Positions 1 to 9,002 of a stretch of DNA of 64,000 nt are shown piece after piece. The stretch's first letter is position 1; the number at the start of each line of letters is the position of its first letter. The translations under genes were made by a program, and so were the position numbers. The stretch is from Metabacillus kandeliae (lineage in GTDB: Bacteria > Bacillota > Bacilli > Bacillales > Bacillaceae), in contig NZ_JAJOZE010000001.1 in assembly GCF_021166585.1 (NCBI RefSeq), positions 762,062 through 826,061 of the forward strand. Reading direction: 5' to 3'. Under the pieces are notes generated by a model. The model did not search any database. It was not told where the DNA came from and was given only the letters and a program-made list of their open reading frames with translations.

Positions 1-1
1 A

Positions 2-268
2 TATGAATTTGAAACATTCGAGAATTTGATTCAGCTCTCCGCATCTCTATATCAGCAAGGAGTAAAAGGCGGAACAGTCTATTCTTTTAATGGACGCTAC
101 TACCTGCTTCTTGATGAACATCAGTCTGTATCAATTGAAACCCTGATTGCCGTGCTTGCGGAATACGGAAGCTCCACTACACTGACTATTCACAGACTTC
201 AGGAATATGGAAAAGAAATTTTTAAAGATCATGCCATTTCCGACATTAAAAAATACTTTTTAAGCTGA
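2..268 (+). CDS. ypbH: MecA-family ClpC adaptor (YpbH-like), C-terminal fragment
   Basis: The reading frame is open from base 2, so only the last 88 residues are in the window; the TTG at 26 is internal. The visible part resembles the C-terminal ClpC-binding domain of MecA/YpbH adaptors: an 'IQLSASLYQQGV' helix, a 'YYLLLDE' strand, 'LAEYG', and the terminal 'IHRLQEYGKEIF...IKKYF' segment. Family members tether substrates to the ClpC ATPase. YpbH, the MecA paralogue, lies next to gudB in B. subtilis, which favours ypbH over mecA here. A hairpin terminator follows 20 bases after the stop. Confidence 0.8.
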   Translation, partial: YEFETFENLIQLSASLYQQGVKGGTVYSFNGRYYLLLDEHQSVSIETLIAVLAEYGSSTTLTIHRLQEYGKEIFKDHAISDIKKYFLS

Positions 269-288
269 CCTGCGCAGCTAATTAATCT

Positions 289-313
289 GCATCTCTGTAA
301 AGGGGTGCTTTTT
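289..313 (+). terminator. Rho-independent terminator of ypbH
   Basis: GCATCTCT (289-296), loop GTAA, AGGGGTGC (301-308), then TTTTT. The eight-pair stem includes G-T pairs. Confidence 0.7.
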
Positions 314-540
314 CATTGCCAAAAAGCAAAGAGGACTATAGGCCTGAACGTAAGACATTGCTTTTCATACAGGTAAAAATACCTTAGAAGCAGAATGCTG
401 GAATATCGGGAAAATTTAGACTTTTCAATAAACGGAGAGCGGCTTAATCAAAGCTGTCCGGTTATATTGCCTTATTCCGGTTCTAGTTGCAATCGCTTAC
501 AAATCAAGCCTAAAAATTCAATAAAATCGCGCTTTTTATC

Positions 541-569
541 TTTGCAGGACACTTTGGAAGGTGTATACT
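541..569 (+). promoter_or_regulatory. Candidate sigma-A promoter of gudB
   Basis: TTTGCA (541-546), 17-base spacer, TATACT (564-569), about 57 bases before the gudB start. The rest of the 314-625 gap holds no convincing gene; a 67-codon ORF at 395-598 overlaps this promoter and has no ribosome-binding site. Confidence 0.45.
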
Positions 570-625
570 ATGTCATGAATGGTGGACACCGACACTAACT
601 TTGATTGATACTAGGAGGTTTACTT

Positions 626-1897
626 ATGGTAGCCGAGAAAAACACCGAACAGAACAGAGATAAGCACGATGTGCTGAAATCGACTCAGACGGTGATACAT
701 AAAGCCCTCGAAAAATTAGGGTATCCTGAAGAAGTGTATGAATTACTTAAAGAACCTTTGCGCATGATGACAGTTAAAATCCCAGTAAGGATGGACGACG
801 GGTCGGTTAAAATTTTTACAGGCTACCGAGCACAGCACAATGATGCTGTAGGACCGACAAAGGGCGGAATACGATTCCATCCAAATGTAACAGAAAAAGA
901 AGTTAAAGCGCTTTCAATATGGATGAGTCTTAAATGCGGCATTGTTGACCTTCCTTACGGGGGAGGAAAAGGAGGCATTGTCTGCGATCCGCGTGATATG
1001 TCCTTCAGAGAACTTGAACGCCTGAGCAGAGGGTATGTCAGGGCAATCAGCCAAATCGTCGGGCCGACAAAAGACATCCCTGCTCCTGATGTATTCACCA
1101 ATTCTCAAATAATGGCCTGGATGATGGATGAATATTCCAGAATTGATGAATTTAATTCACCTGGATTTATTACTGGAAAGCCGCTTGTACTGGGCGGTTC
1201 CCATGGCCGTGAATCCGCTACTGCCAAAGGGGTAACAATCTGCATCCATGAGGCAGCAAAAAAGAAAGGGATCACATTAAAAGGCGCTAGAGTTGTCGTG
1301 CAGGGATTCGGTAATGCCGGCAGCTTCCTGTCCAAGTTCATGCATGATGCTGGGGCAAAGGTTGTTGGTATATCAGATGCATATGGCGGCCTTTACGATC
1401 CGGAAGGCCTCGATATTGATTATCTGCTTGACCGGAGGGACAGCTTCGGTACAATAACAAAGCTTTTCAATGATACCATTACAAACAAAGAGCTTTTGGA
1501 GCTGGATTGCGATATTCTTGTTCCGGCAGCAATTGAAAATCAAATTACAGAAGAAAATGCACATAACATTCGCGCAAAGATTGTGGTAGAGGCGGCAAAT
1601 GGTCCGACAACCCTTGAAGCAACACAGATACTGACAGATAGAGATATATTGCTTGTACCTGACGTTCTCGCAAGCGCAGGGGGAGTGACCGTATCCTATT
1701 TCGAATGGGTGCAGAATAACCAGGGATACTACTGGACAGAAGAAGAAGTCGAAGAAAAACTCGAAAAAGTAATGGTGAAATCATTTTCTAATATTTATGA
1801 AACTGCTCAAAACCGCAGAGTTGATATGAGGCTCTCTGCTTATATGGTTGGCGTCAGAAAAATGGCAGAAGCTTCAAGATTCAGAGGCTGGATTTAA
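626..1897 (+). CDS. gudB: NAD-type glutamate dehydrogenase (catabolic)
   Basis: Converts glutamate and NAD+ to 2-oxoglutarate, ammonium and NADH in the cytoplasm. The start is the ATG at 626 because AGGAGG lies at 613-618; an upstream in-frame TTG at 605 would sit before that site. The 423 residues are close to the usual length of about 425. Visible are 'PTKGGIR' near residue 77, the catalytic-lysine motif 'PYGGGKGG' with Lys115, and a Rossmann dinucleotide motif 'VQGFGNAGS' in the C-terminal half. The frame is uninterrupted around residues 90-105, where laboratory B. subtilis 168 carries an inactivating 9-bp duplication, so the enzyme is predicted active. RocG is the main alternative name; position next to ypbH and ypdA favours gudB. 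Confidence 0.93.
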   Translation: MVAEKNTEQNRDKHDVLKSTQTVIHKALEKLGYPEEVYELLKEPLRMMTVKIPVRMDDGSVKIFTGYRAQHNDAVGPTKGGIRFHPNVTEKEVKALSIWMSLKCGIVDLPYGGGKGGIVCDPRDMSFRELERLSRGYVRAISQIVGPTKDIPAPDVFTNSQIMAWMMDEYSRIDEFNSPGFITGKPLVLGGSHGRESATAKGVTICIHEAAKKKGITLKGARVVVQGFGNAGSFLSKFMHDAGAKVVGISDAYGGLYDPEGLDIDYLLDRRDSFGTITKLFNDTITNKELLELDCDILVPAAIENQITEENAHNIRAKIVVEAANGPTTLEATQILTDRDILLVPDVLASAGGVTVSYFEWVQNNQGYYWTEEEVEEKLEKVMVKSFSNIYETAQNRRVDMRLSAYMVGVRKMAEASRFRGWI

Positions 1898-1921
1898 TAC
1901 AGACCATTTGCATAGACCGCA

Positions 1922-1954
1922 AAAATCTCCTATCATTAGATAGGAGATTTTTTT
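1922..1954 (+). terminator. Rho-independent terminator of gudB
   Basis: Perfect 13-bp stem (1922-1934 and 1939-1951), loop ATTA, ending in a T run; the A-rich 5' arm makes it bidirectional in form. Confidence 0.9.
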
Positions 1955-2002
1955 GTTAACGCAAACGTGCAGCTTCATCGGTATAAAGAACGGAGTGGAA
2001 AA

Positions 2003-2977
2003 ATGAAAAAAGAAGATGCTGTAATAATAGGCGCCGGTCCTTGCGGGCTTGCGGCAGCCATTGCCCTTCAGGAAATCGGGCTGAACCCTCTTGTAATCGA
2101 AAAAGGCAACATTGTAAACGCCATTTACCAGTATCCGACTCACCAGACATTTTTCAGCACAAGCGAAAAACTGGAGATCGGAGATGTAGCTTTTATAACA
2201 GAAAACAGAAAACCTGTCAGAAACCAGGCTCTGGCCTATTACAGGGAAGTTGTCAAAAGAAAAAATATACGGGTTCATTCGTTTGAACTTGTGAAAGAAG
2301 TAACAAAAGCGGAAGGCACTGATTATAGGATCTCAACTTCAAAAAGGGAGTATGCGTCGCCGTTTGTTGTGGCTGCAACAGGCTACTATGGCCAGCCGAA
2401 TTACATGAATGTGCCTGGTGAAGACCTGCCGAAGGTATTTCATTATTTTAAAGAAGGCCACCCATATTTTAATCAGGACGTTTTAGTCATTGGAGGGAAA
2501 AATTCCAGTGTCGATGCAGCCCTAGAGCTTGTCAAGGCAGGAGCAAGAGTGACGGTCATCTATCGGGGTGCGGAATATTCCCCAAGCGTAAAGCCATGGA
2601 TTCTTCCGGAATTTGATTCGCTTGTAAGAAACGGAACAATCAAAATGGAGTTCTGTGCAGAAGTGCAGAGAATTACAGAGGACCGTGTGTATTACCGCAG
2701 GCAGGATGGAACTGAAGCTGAAGTTAAAAATGACTTTGTGTTCGCTATGACAGGCTATCGCCCTGATCATCAATTTTTAAAAAAGATGAACATTGTAATT
2801 GACGAAGCATCAGGACGACCAGTATATAATCCTGACACAATGGAATCTAATTCAGAAGGAATATATATTTCTGGAGTAATAGCAGCAGGAAATAATGCGA
2901 ATGAAATTTTTATTGAGAACGGGCGCTTTCATGGAGGGTTAATTGCAAAGGACATTGCCCGAAAGCTCGGTCTGTAA
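2003..2977 (+). CDS. ypdA: Bacillithiol disulfide reductase YpdA (Bdr)
   Basis: FAD/NADPH oxidoreductase of the thioredoxin-reductase-like fold that reduces bacillithiol disulfide in the cytoplasm. The FAD motif 'GAGPCG' is at residues 10-15 and includes Cys14, reported as functionally important in staphylococcal YpdA. A second nucleotide motif, 'GGKNSSVDAA', is at 164-173, and 'ATGYYGQP' is near 125. Length is 324 residues, the usual size. The ATG at 2003 is preferred over the ATG at 1967 because a purine-rich site (CGGAGTGG) precedes it and the protein then opens directly on the first beta strand. bshA, the first enzyme of bacillithiol synthesis, lies 45 kb downstream. Confidence 0.92.
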   Translation: MKKEDAVIIGAGPCGLAAAIALQEIGLNPLVIEKGNIVNAIYQYPTHQTFFSTSEKLEIGDVAFITENRKPVRNQALAYYREVVKRKNIRVHSFELVKEVTKAEGTDYRISTSKREYASPFVVAATGYYGQPNYMNVPGEDLPKVFHYFKEGHPYFNQDVLVIGGKNSSVDAALELVKAGARVTVIYRGAEYSPSVKPWILPEFDSLVRNGTIKMEFCAEVQRITEDRVYYRRQDGTEAEVKNDFVFAMTGYRPDHQFLKKMNIVIDEASGRPVYNPDTMESNSEGIYISGVIAAGNNANEIFIENGRFHGGLIAKDIARKLGL

Positions 2978-3014
2978 CTTCAAAATATTTTTTTGTGCAG
3001 CCATCGGCAGGTAA

Positions 3015-3053
3015 AGGAAAAAATGCTTGGAGAATCTGTGTCTCTAAGCATTT
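3015..3053 (-). terminator. Terminator between convergent ypdA and the P-loop kinase gene
   Basis: A 13-bp stem (3021-3033 with 3041-3053, one G-T pair), loop ATCTGTG. The T run is on the reverse strand (A run at 3016-3023), so it serves the reverse gene best. Flanking AGGTAA and TTACCT could extend the stem. Confidence 0.7.
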
Positions 3054-3106
3054 GTTACCTGTATCTTTAACATCCTGAGGTTAATTATTCTTTACTGTAT
3101 TCCCAG

Positions 3107-3604
3107 TTATTCCTTTTGGCTGAACTCCAAAATATTCAACCCCTCTGATGCTGATGGTGCTTCAAAAAAACTAGTAACATGATTAAACACCGCTTCCGTG
3201 TCAAAAGCTGCTCTTTCAGGCTGTTCGCCTCGCCGCCGCGCAATTTGGCGCAGGCATTGCTCATTGCTTAAATTAAGAAAGATCAGCTGATGGCTGGCAT
3301 TTATTTCTGAGGCTATCTCCAAAATCCACTTTCGCTGTTTAACGGTGTTGCCCGGAAAATCCATTACTGCGTTTGTACCTGTCCTCAATATGTTCTGGAC
3401 ATGCGTTTTCACAAGCGGCTTGAGCTGCGCTGAGTAGTTTAGATAGTCCTCAAAGGCTGTAATCTGATTGGGATAAAGAGAAGAAAGCCATTCATCCTCA
3501 GACAGCAGTACCGCTTGTTTATCCTTAGCCAATTGTTTTGATTTAGTTGACTTTCCTGCTCCCATTTTTCCGCAGAAAAAATATAATGTTCCCAATTTAT
3601 TCAT
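3107..3604 (-). CDS. Small P-loop kinase-like ATPase (AAA_33 type)
   Basis: 165-residue cytoplasmic protein with a Walker A motif 'GKMGAGKS' at residues 12-19, right after the first beta strand. 'AVMDFPGN' in the middle looks like a Walker B/substrate loop, and 'RQIARRRGEQP' resembles the arginine-rich lid of small nucleotide or antibiotic kinases. The substrate cannot be told from sequence. On the reverse strand AGGTGG lies six bases before the ATG at 3604, so this start is chosen over a GTG three codons upstream. It is transcribed against its neighbours and is not part of the core conserved order, so it may be an insertion into the region. Confidence 0.75.
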   Translation of the reverse strand: MNKLGTLYFFCGKMGAGKSTKSKQLAKDKQAVLLSEDEWLSSLYPNQITAFEDYLNYSAQLKPLVKTHVQNILRTGTNAVMDFPGNTVKQRKWILEIASEINASHQLIFLNLSNEQCLRQIARRRGEQPERAAFDTEAVFNHVTSFFEAPSASEGLNILEFSQKE

Positions 3605-3819
3605 AACGACCACCTGGCTTATTTTAGTTGGTGATTTTTATCATTCAACATAAAGATCCAAAAACCTGCTGGTCACCATGTCAGCTGAAAGCATATATAA
3701 GTTATTATTTTTATAAAACAGACCGGTTTTTTTGTTTAAGAGCAGAGAAAAAGGAAGTCCAATCATTTAGGATTATTTGTTATGATAGAAATGACATTGA
3801 CAAGGAAGCAGGTGTTCTT

Positions 3820-4788
3820 TTGGAAAAAGTAGTTCTTTTAACAACAGGCGGTACGATAGCGAGCAAGCCGAACACGAGCTCGGGTAAATTAGCATCAGGT
3901 GCCATTACGGGTGAAGAGCTTGCAGCAATGTGCAACCTCCCGGATGGAATAGAAGTGATTGTTGACTCTATATTTCAAAAAGCGAGCATACATATAACAT
4001 TTGATGACCTCACAGCGATGAAACGGAAAATTGAAACCCATTTTCAAGATGCATCGGTCAGCGGCATTGTTGTGACTCATGGTACTGATACCCTTGAAGA
4101 AACAGCTTACTTTCTTGATTTAAGCATTTCTGATGAAAGGCCGGTAGTCATTACTGGCTCCCAGAGATCCCCGAATGATCTTGGAAGTGATTCATTTATT
4201 AACATCAGGCATGCTATCTATTCAGCCTGCTCTAAGGATTTGCGGAACTCAGGCTGCACTGTAGTGTTTAATGAACGGATTTTTCCAGCAAAATATGTTA
4301 AAAAAGAGCATGCTTCCAATATTCAAGGCTTTAACGCCTTTGGGTTCGGTTATCTCGGCATCATTGACAATGATGAAGTTCATGTGTTTCAAAAACCAAT
4401 CCGCAGGGATTATATTAATTTTGAAAACGACATTCCCCAAGTGGATTTGATCAAGTGTTATATCGGCGCTGACGGTAAATTCATTAAGGCAGCAAGAGAA
4501 AGCGGTGCAAAAGGCATTGTAATCGAGGGTGTTGGAAGAGGCCAGGTTGCTCCGGAAATGATGGAGGAAATTGAAAAGGCCATCGCGGATAGCATAAAAA
4601 TTGTGGTGACCACTTCATCTGAAGAAGGAGCGGTGTACCCAACCTATGATTACAAAGGCAGCGCTTATGATCTCCTGGAAAAAGGGGTCATTCTCGGAAG
4701 CGATTATGACAGCAAAAAAGCAAGAATTAAACTTTCATTGCTGCTTGCCTCAGAGAATAAACAAATTGCAGACGCCTTTAAAAAGTAA
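3820..4788 (+). CDS. ansA: L-asparaginase
   Basis: Hydrolyses asparagine to aspartate and ammonia. The two active-site threonine motifs are present: 'TTGGTIA' at residues 8-14 and 'THGTDT' at 86-91. I start it at the TTG at 3820: AGGTG is five bases upstream and translation then begins just before the first strand, giving 322 residues, normal for the family. The longer frame from 3628 would add 64 residues without similarity to asparaginases. There is no signal peptide, so a cytoplasmic type is likely. The neighbouring glutamate dehydrogenase also releases ammonium, but co-regulation is not shown. Paralogue naming is uncertain. Confidence 0.88.
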   Translation: MEKVVLLTTGGTIASKPNTSSGKLASGAITGEELAAMCNLPDGIEVIVDSIFQKASIHITFDDLTAMKRKIETHFQDASVSGIVVTHGTDTLEETAYFLDLSISDERPVVITGSQRSPNDLGSDSFINIRHAIYSACSKDLRNSGCTVVFNERIFPAKYVKKEHASNIQGFNAFGFGYLGIIDNDEVHVFQKPIRRDYINFENDIPQVDLIKCYIGADGKFIKAARESGAKGIVIEGVGRGQVAPEMMEEIEKAIADSIKIVVTTSSEEGAVYPTYDYKGSAYDLLEKGVILGSDYDSKKARIKLSLLLASENKQIADAFKK

Positions 4789-4831
4789 TCTAAGCATGCT
4801 GTAAGCCTTATTCAAAAGGAGAATGGACAAG

Positions 4832-5485
4832 ATGATGGAAGCAATCACAGCGGGATTGGCTCCTGGCATTGCACTATTGTGCTACTTTTATTTAAAGGAC
4901 CGCCTTAATATGGAGCCTCTTCACATGGTGAGCCGTTCCTTCCTGTTTGGCATGCTGATTGTATTTCCAATTATGTTTTTACAATATATTTTTCAAGCGG
5001 AAAATGTGATGATGGGACCTTTTCAATATAACTTTATTGCAGCTGGATTATTGGAGGAAAGCTTAAAATGGCTTGTTCTCATATTCGCCGTCTATCATCA
5101 TCCGCATTTTGATGAGCGCTATGATGGAATCGTATACAGTACCGCTGTTTCCCTCGGATTTGCCAGCTTTGAAAATATTTTTTACCTGTTTGCTAATGGA
5201 ATACAATATGCCATTGGCAGAGCGCTTTTGCCTGTAACAAGCCATGCTTTGTTTGGTGTTATTATGGGGTACTATCTTGGAAAAGCCAAATTCACAGCAC
5301 AGGGTAATGAAAAAACTTATTTATTCATTGCCTTGGCAGTCCCTGTCTTTCTTCATGGCACGTATGATTATATTTTGAGTGTTTTCTTGAATTGGACGTT
5401 TGTGATCCTGCCTTTTATGGCAGTGCTGTGGTGGTATTCCATGCAAAAAGTAAAAAAAGTGCTGCGGGAACAAGGTGCGCAGTAA
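4832..5485 (+). CDS. prsW: Membrane protease PrsW
   Basis: Polytopic membrane protein that in B. subtilis makes the site-1 cut in the anti-sigma factor RsiW, releasing the envelope-stress factor SigW. Several hydrophobic segments surround the conserved acidic and histidine motifs: 'LLEESLKW' (EExxxK-like), 'ASFENIFY', 'TSHALFG' and 'FLHGTYDY'. The 217 residues match the family. AAAGGAG at 4815-4821 fits the ATG at 4832 (spacing 10), not the ATG at 4823 that almost touches it. The conserved location is just before sleB. Confidence 0.9.
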   Translation: MMEAITAGLAPGIALLCYFYLKDRLNMEPLHMVSRSFLFGMLIVFPIMFLQYIFQAENVMMGPFQYNFIAAGLLEESLKWLVLIFAVYHHPHFDERYDGIVYSTAVSLGFASFENIFYLFANGIQYAIGRALLPVTSHALFGVIMGYYLGKAKFTAQGNEKTYLFIALAVPVFLHGTYDYILSVFLNWTFVILPFMAVLWWYSMQKVKKVLREQGAQ

Positions 5486-5520
5486 AGATGTCTCTTATGG
5501 AGGCATCTTTTTTGTTTTTT
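5484..5520 (+). terminator. Rho-independent terminator of prsW
   Basis: AAAGATGTCTC pairs with GGAGGCATCTTT across a short loop, followed by a long T run; the stem begins inside the prsW stop codon. Confidence 0.85.
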
Positions 5521-5633
5521 GCAGCAGCCTCAGGAAATATGATTTCTATGAACTTTTTGATGCTCATGAATAAAATGCCAGTCTCTACAAAAAATACAGC
5601 TAACAAAATTCATCCAATGTAGGAGGCAGCAAG

Positions 5634-6566
5634 ATGAAAACTTTGCGAAATGCTTGGAAAGTGCTCTGGATAGCTATCTTCGCTTTCACAGCGATCCAAG
5701 CAGTTGCACCTGAAAAATCAGCCAGCGCATTTACCCCGCAAGTCATGCAAAGAGGTTCAACAGGTGATGATGTTATCGAGCTTCAGGCGAGGCTCCAATA
5801 TATCGGGTACTACCATGGAAAAATTGATGGAGTTTACGGATGGAGCACTTATTGGGCAGTAAGGAAATTTCAAAAACAGTTTGAGCTGAAAGAGCTTGAC
5901 GGACTGGTTGGATTGGAAACGAAGAAAAAGCTCGTAGATCATTCCAAATTCTATGATAAATTTGTGCATACCCAGCTCCTGAAAGGAAAGGACTTCACCC
6001 ACTATGGCGGTGTACCGCTAAAACAGCAAACAGGTCCTTCTGCCGCGATGCGGTCTAGAATGAGGCAGAAGCAGCCAAGTGCAAAGCCGGCAAAAGTTGC
6101 CGGAAACTCAAGCAATGCCGGTAAGCAAGGGACAAAGAAGAATCAAACGAAAGCACAATCTGAGAAAAAGCAGGCACAGGGAAACACCGCTGTAAATATG
6201 CCAGCAGGATTTTCACAGAATGATATTAAATTGATGGCTAATGCCGTTTACGGTGAATCAAGAGGAGAGCCATATATTGGGCAGGTGGCGGTTGCCGCTG
6301 TAATTTTGAACAGGGTCGCAAGCTCGAATTTCCCTGATACTGTATCAGGCGTCATATTTGAACCTGGTGCTTTTACGGCTGTGGCAGACGGACAAATTTG
6401 GCTGACACCGAATAAACAGGCGAAAAAAGCTGTTGTGGATGCGATTAACGGCTGGGATCCAACCGAAAGTGCGCTTTATTATTTCAACCCGGATACTGCC
6501 ACCAGCGGATGGATTTGGGGCCGGCCGCAAATTAAACAAATCGGCAAACATATATTTTGCGAATAA
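5634..6566 (+). CDS. sleB: Spore cortex-lytic enzyme SleB
   Basis: Lytic transglycosylase that degrades spore cortex peptidoglycan in germination. It has an N-terminal signal peptide (hydrophobic 'VLWIAIFAF', likely cut after 'SASA' near residue 32) and a peptidoglycan-binding domain at about 36-95 ('GSTGDDVIELQARLQYIGYY'). A basic, low-complexity linker rich in Lys, Gln and Ala follows (about 130-185). The C-terminal SleB/CwlJ hydrolase domain (about 195-310) carries the catalytic-glutamate segment 'NAVYGESRGEP'. AGGAGG precedes the ATG. ypeB follows 13 bases later, the usual bicistron. Forespore sigma-G control is expected from the family; I could not place the promoter securely. Confidence 0.95.
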   Translation: MKTLRNAWKVLWIAIFAFTAIQAVAPEKSASAFTPQVMQRGSTGDDVIELQARLQYIGYYHGKIDGVYGWSTYWAVRKFQKQFELKELDGLVGLETKKKLVDHSKFYDKFVHTQLLKGKDFTHYGGVPLKQQTGPSAAMRSRMRQKQPSAKPAKVAGNSSNAGKQGTKKNQTKAQSEKKQAQGNTAVNMPAGFSQNDIKLMANAVYGESRGEPYIGQVAVAAVILNRVASSNFPDTVSGVIFEPGAFTAVADGQIWLTPNKQAKKAVVDAINGWDPTESALYYFNPDTATSGWIWGRPQIKQIGKHIFCE

Positions 6567-6579
6567 GAGGTGAACGGAC

Positions 6580-7923
6580 ATGTTTCGAGGAATATTAATC
6601 GGATTGCTTGCTATTGCAGTAATTGGAACTTCTTACTGGGGCTATAAAGAACATCAGGAAAAAAATGCTGTCCTGATCCATGCTGAAAACAATTACCAGC
6701 GGGCCTTTCACAATCTGACCTTTCAAATGAACCAGCTGCACGATAAAATCGGTACTACACTTGCGATGAATTCAAGAGAATCACTTTCTCCGGCGCTTGC
6801 TGAAGTATGGAGAATTACTTCAGAGGCACACAATGATGTAGGGCAGCTGCCCCTTACATTGCTGCCGTTTAATAAAACAGAAGAATTTTTAGCGAATATC
6901 GGAGATTTCAGCTACAGAACAGCAGTAAGAGATTTATCAAAAAAACCGCTGTCTGCTGATGAATATGCCACGCTGAAAAATCTCTATGCCAAGTCAGATG
7001 ATATTCAAGGGGAACTTCGGAACGTGCAGCATAAGGTGATCGACCGAAATCTGCGCTGGATGGACGTTGAACTCGCACTGGCATCTGGAAAAAAACAGGA
7101 TGATAACACAATTATAGATGGGTTTAAAACAGTCGAGAAAAATGTCAATGCCTACTCAGAAACAGATTTCGGGCCAAGCTTTACCTCCATGAAAGCAAAA
7201 AATAAAGATTTCAAACAGCTTAAAGGCAATATGATCTCCGAAAAAGAAGCGAAGAAAAAAGCTCAGGAATTTGCTTCTGAAAAAGTGAAAAACATTAAGG
7301 TGGAAAAGAGCGGTAAAGGAGCCATCAATCATTTTTACAGTGTATCCATGTATGATATGAACCACAAAGCAGTGACAACGATGGATATTACTGAAAAAGG
7401 CGGGTATCCAATCTGGCTTATGCAAAACAGGGACGTAAAAAAGGCCCGCATCAGTCTTAATGAAGCATCTAACAATGCCATGAAATTTCTAAAGAAGAAT
7501 GGCTTCAGTGACATGGTGCTTGATGAGAGTGCGCAATATGATAACATCGGCGTTTTCTCCTATGTGCCTGAAGAACATCAGGTGCGAATTTATCCAGACA
7601 CGCTCAGAGTAAAGGTAGCGCTGGATGATGGGCAGATTATCGGGTTCTCTGCGAAAGATTTTCTAACTTCGCATAAGCTGAGAAACATTCCCAAGCCTGC
7701 GATCTCTGTAGAAGAAGCCCGTAAAAAAGTAAATTCTAAAGTTGAGATTCAGGAAGATCAGCTGGCCATCATTACAAACGATCTTGGTGAAGAAGTACTG
7801 TGCTACGAGTTCTTGGGAACAATCGAAAACGATACATTCAGAATGTTTATTAATGCAAAAACAGGCATGGAAGAGAAAGTTGAAAAGCTGAAAGATGCGG
7901 AACCGATCTACCAGGAAATTTAA
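6580..7923 (+). CDS. ypeB: Germination protein YpeB
   Basis: Partner of SleB, needed for its stability and location in the dormant spore and for inhibiting it until germination. The 447 residues begin with a membrane anchor or signal segment (residues 2-18, 'FRGILIGLLAIAVIGTSYW'). A long helical N-terminal domain follows, then repeated PepSY-type units in the C-terminal half ('SEKEAKKKAQEFA', 'SLNEASNNAMKFLKK', 'SVEEARKKVN'). The ribosome-binding site AGAGGTGA precedes the ATG. Only 13 bases separate it from sleB, so the two should be co-transcribed. Confidence 0.94.
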   Translation: MFRGILIGLLAIAVIGTSYWGYKEHQEKNAVLIHAENNYQRAFHNLTFQMNQLHDKIGTTLAMNSRESLSPALAEVWRITSEAHNDVGQLPLTLLPFNKTEEFLANIGDFSYRTAVRDLSKKPLSADEYATLKNLYAKSDDIQGELRNVQHKVIDRNLRWMDVELALASGKKQDDNTIIDGFKTVEKNVNAYSETDFGPSFTSMKAKNKDFKQLKGNMISEKEAKKKAQEFASEKVKNIKVEKSGKGAINHFYSVSMYDMNHKAVTTMDITEKGGYPIWLMQNRDVKKARISLNEASNNAMKFLKKNGFSDMVLDESAQYDNIGVFSYVPEEHQVRIYPDTLRVKVALDDGQIIGFSAKDFLTSHKLRNIPKPAISVEEARKKVNSKVEIQEDQLAIITNDLGEEVLCYEFLGTIENDTFRMFINAKTGMEEKVEKLKDAEPIYQEI

Positions 7924-7940
7924 ATTTATAAAAACTGCTA

Positions 7941-7975
7941 AAAAAAGGAAAAGGTTATGCTTTTCCTTTTTTCTA
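7941..7975 (+). terminator. Rho-independent terminator of sleB-ypeB
   Basis: Perfect 13-bp stem (7941-7953 with 7960-7972), loop GTTATG, A run on one side and T run on the other. Confidence 0.9.
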
Positions 7976-8089
7976 TTCCGTGTTTAAATAAGAATGGGAG
8001 AAAATATAGGTCAAAAGAACTTTTATATTCATTTTGAAACTATAGTACCTGATACCTTTGGCGGATAAGATAAAAGGAAGAGTGATAAG

Positions 8090-8749
8090 ATGATAAACAT
8101 AGGGGATGTCCTGCTATTAGAAGATATTGAAACGCTCGAAAAATATAGATGCAAAGCAGTTGAAATAACAGAAGAATACCTGTTAATCGATTACCCGATT
8201 AATGAAAAAACAGGGAAAACAGCTTTTATAATGAATGGAGCTGAATTTTCTGCTTCTTTTACTGGAAAAGACCAGAATGCCTATGTATTTAAAACAAAGG
8301 CGCAAGGAAGAAGGAAAGAAAATATCCCTATGATTGTTCTTGCCTTGCCGGCGAAAGAGGATTACACTAAAATTCAGCGCAGGCAATATGTTCGGATTGA
8401 AACTGGAATTAATGCAGCTGTGCACCCTTCCCAAAGCGGTGATTTTCACCCCTTTACGGCCTTGACAATTGATATCAGTGCAGGAGGAGCAGCATTGCGT
8501 TTTCCGGAGGATAGCGGCGTTCTGGAAGGCAGTGAAATAGGCATATGGCTTTCGCTTCCTTTTCAAAATGCGGCGAATGAGTATGTTAAAATAAAGGCAA
8601 AGGTTATTAGAGTGCTCGACGGCAAGCCTGGATGGAAAAAAGGAATCATTGAATTTCATCATTTATCAGAGCATAGCCGCCAGCTAATCATGAGATTCTG
8701 TTTTGATCAGCAGATTCTTTTGAGGAAAAAAGGCATCTATTCTGAATAA
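8090..8749 (+). CDS. ypfA: PilZ-domain cyclic-di-GMP receptor (YpfA/DgrA/MotI-like)
   Basis: 219 residues with an N-terminal YcgR-like beta domain (about 1-95) and a C-terminal PilZ domain. Both parts of the c-di-GMP signature are intact: 'RQYVR' (RxxxR) and 'DISAGG' (D/NxSxxG). In B. subtilis the homologue binds c-di-GMP and inhibits motility by acting on MotA. AGGAAG precedes the ATG. A strong terminator separates it from ypeB, so it has its own promoter; TATAGT near 8042 may be part of it. The 253 bases after the gene contain no convincing ypfB-like small gene. Confidence 0.9.
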   Translation: MINIGDVLLLEDIETLEKYRCKAVEITEEYLLIDYPINEKTGKTAFIMNGAEFSASFTGKDQNAYVFKTKAQGRRKENIPMIVLALPAKEDYTKIQRRQYVRIETGINAAVHPSQSGDFHPFTALTIDISAGGAALRFPEDSGVLEGSEIGIWLSLPFQNAANEYVKIKAKVIRVLDGKPGWKKGIIEFHHLSEHSRQLIMRFCFDQQILLRKKGIYSE

Positions 8750-9002
8750 ATGCCGGGCTAAGACCGCATACTTAAAAAAGCCGGAGCATCGGCTGCTGAT
8801 CCAGCATGCCAATGCTGCATATACATACAAAACTTAGAAAAAGACGCAGGCTATTGAGCCGGATGCTTTGAGTAATTGAAAGCAAACGCAAATGCCTTCG
8901 TCTCTTTCTTTGCAGAGGACAATATCATCAGCCTGCAAAAAATTATAGGGATTAGACAAGCTCCTAGTTTTCATTAGAAAATTTGGGGTAAAGGAGAGAT
9001 AG

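Noticed and set aside
395-598. 67-codon forward ORF before gudB
   Set aside because: No ribosome-binding site, atypical composition, and it covers the likely gudB promoter.
8750-9002. Possible ypfB-like small gene between ypfA and cmk
   Set aside because: I looked for a short ORF with a membrane helix and ribosome-binding site and found none.
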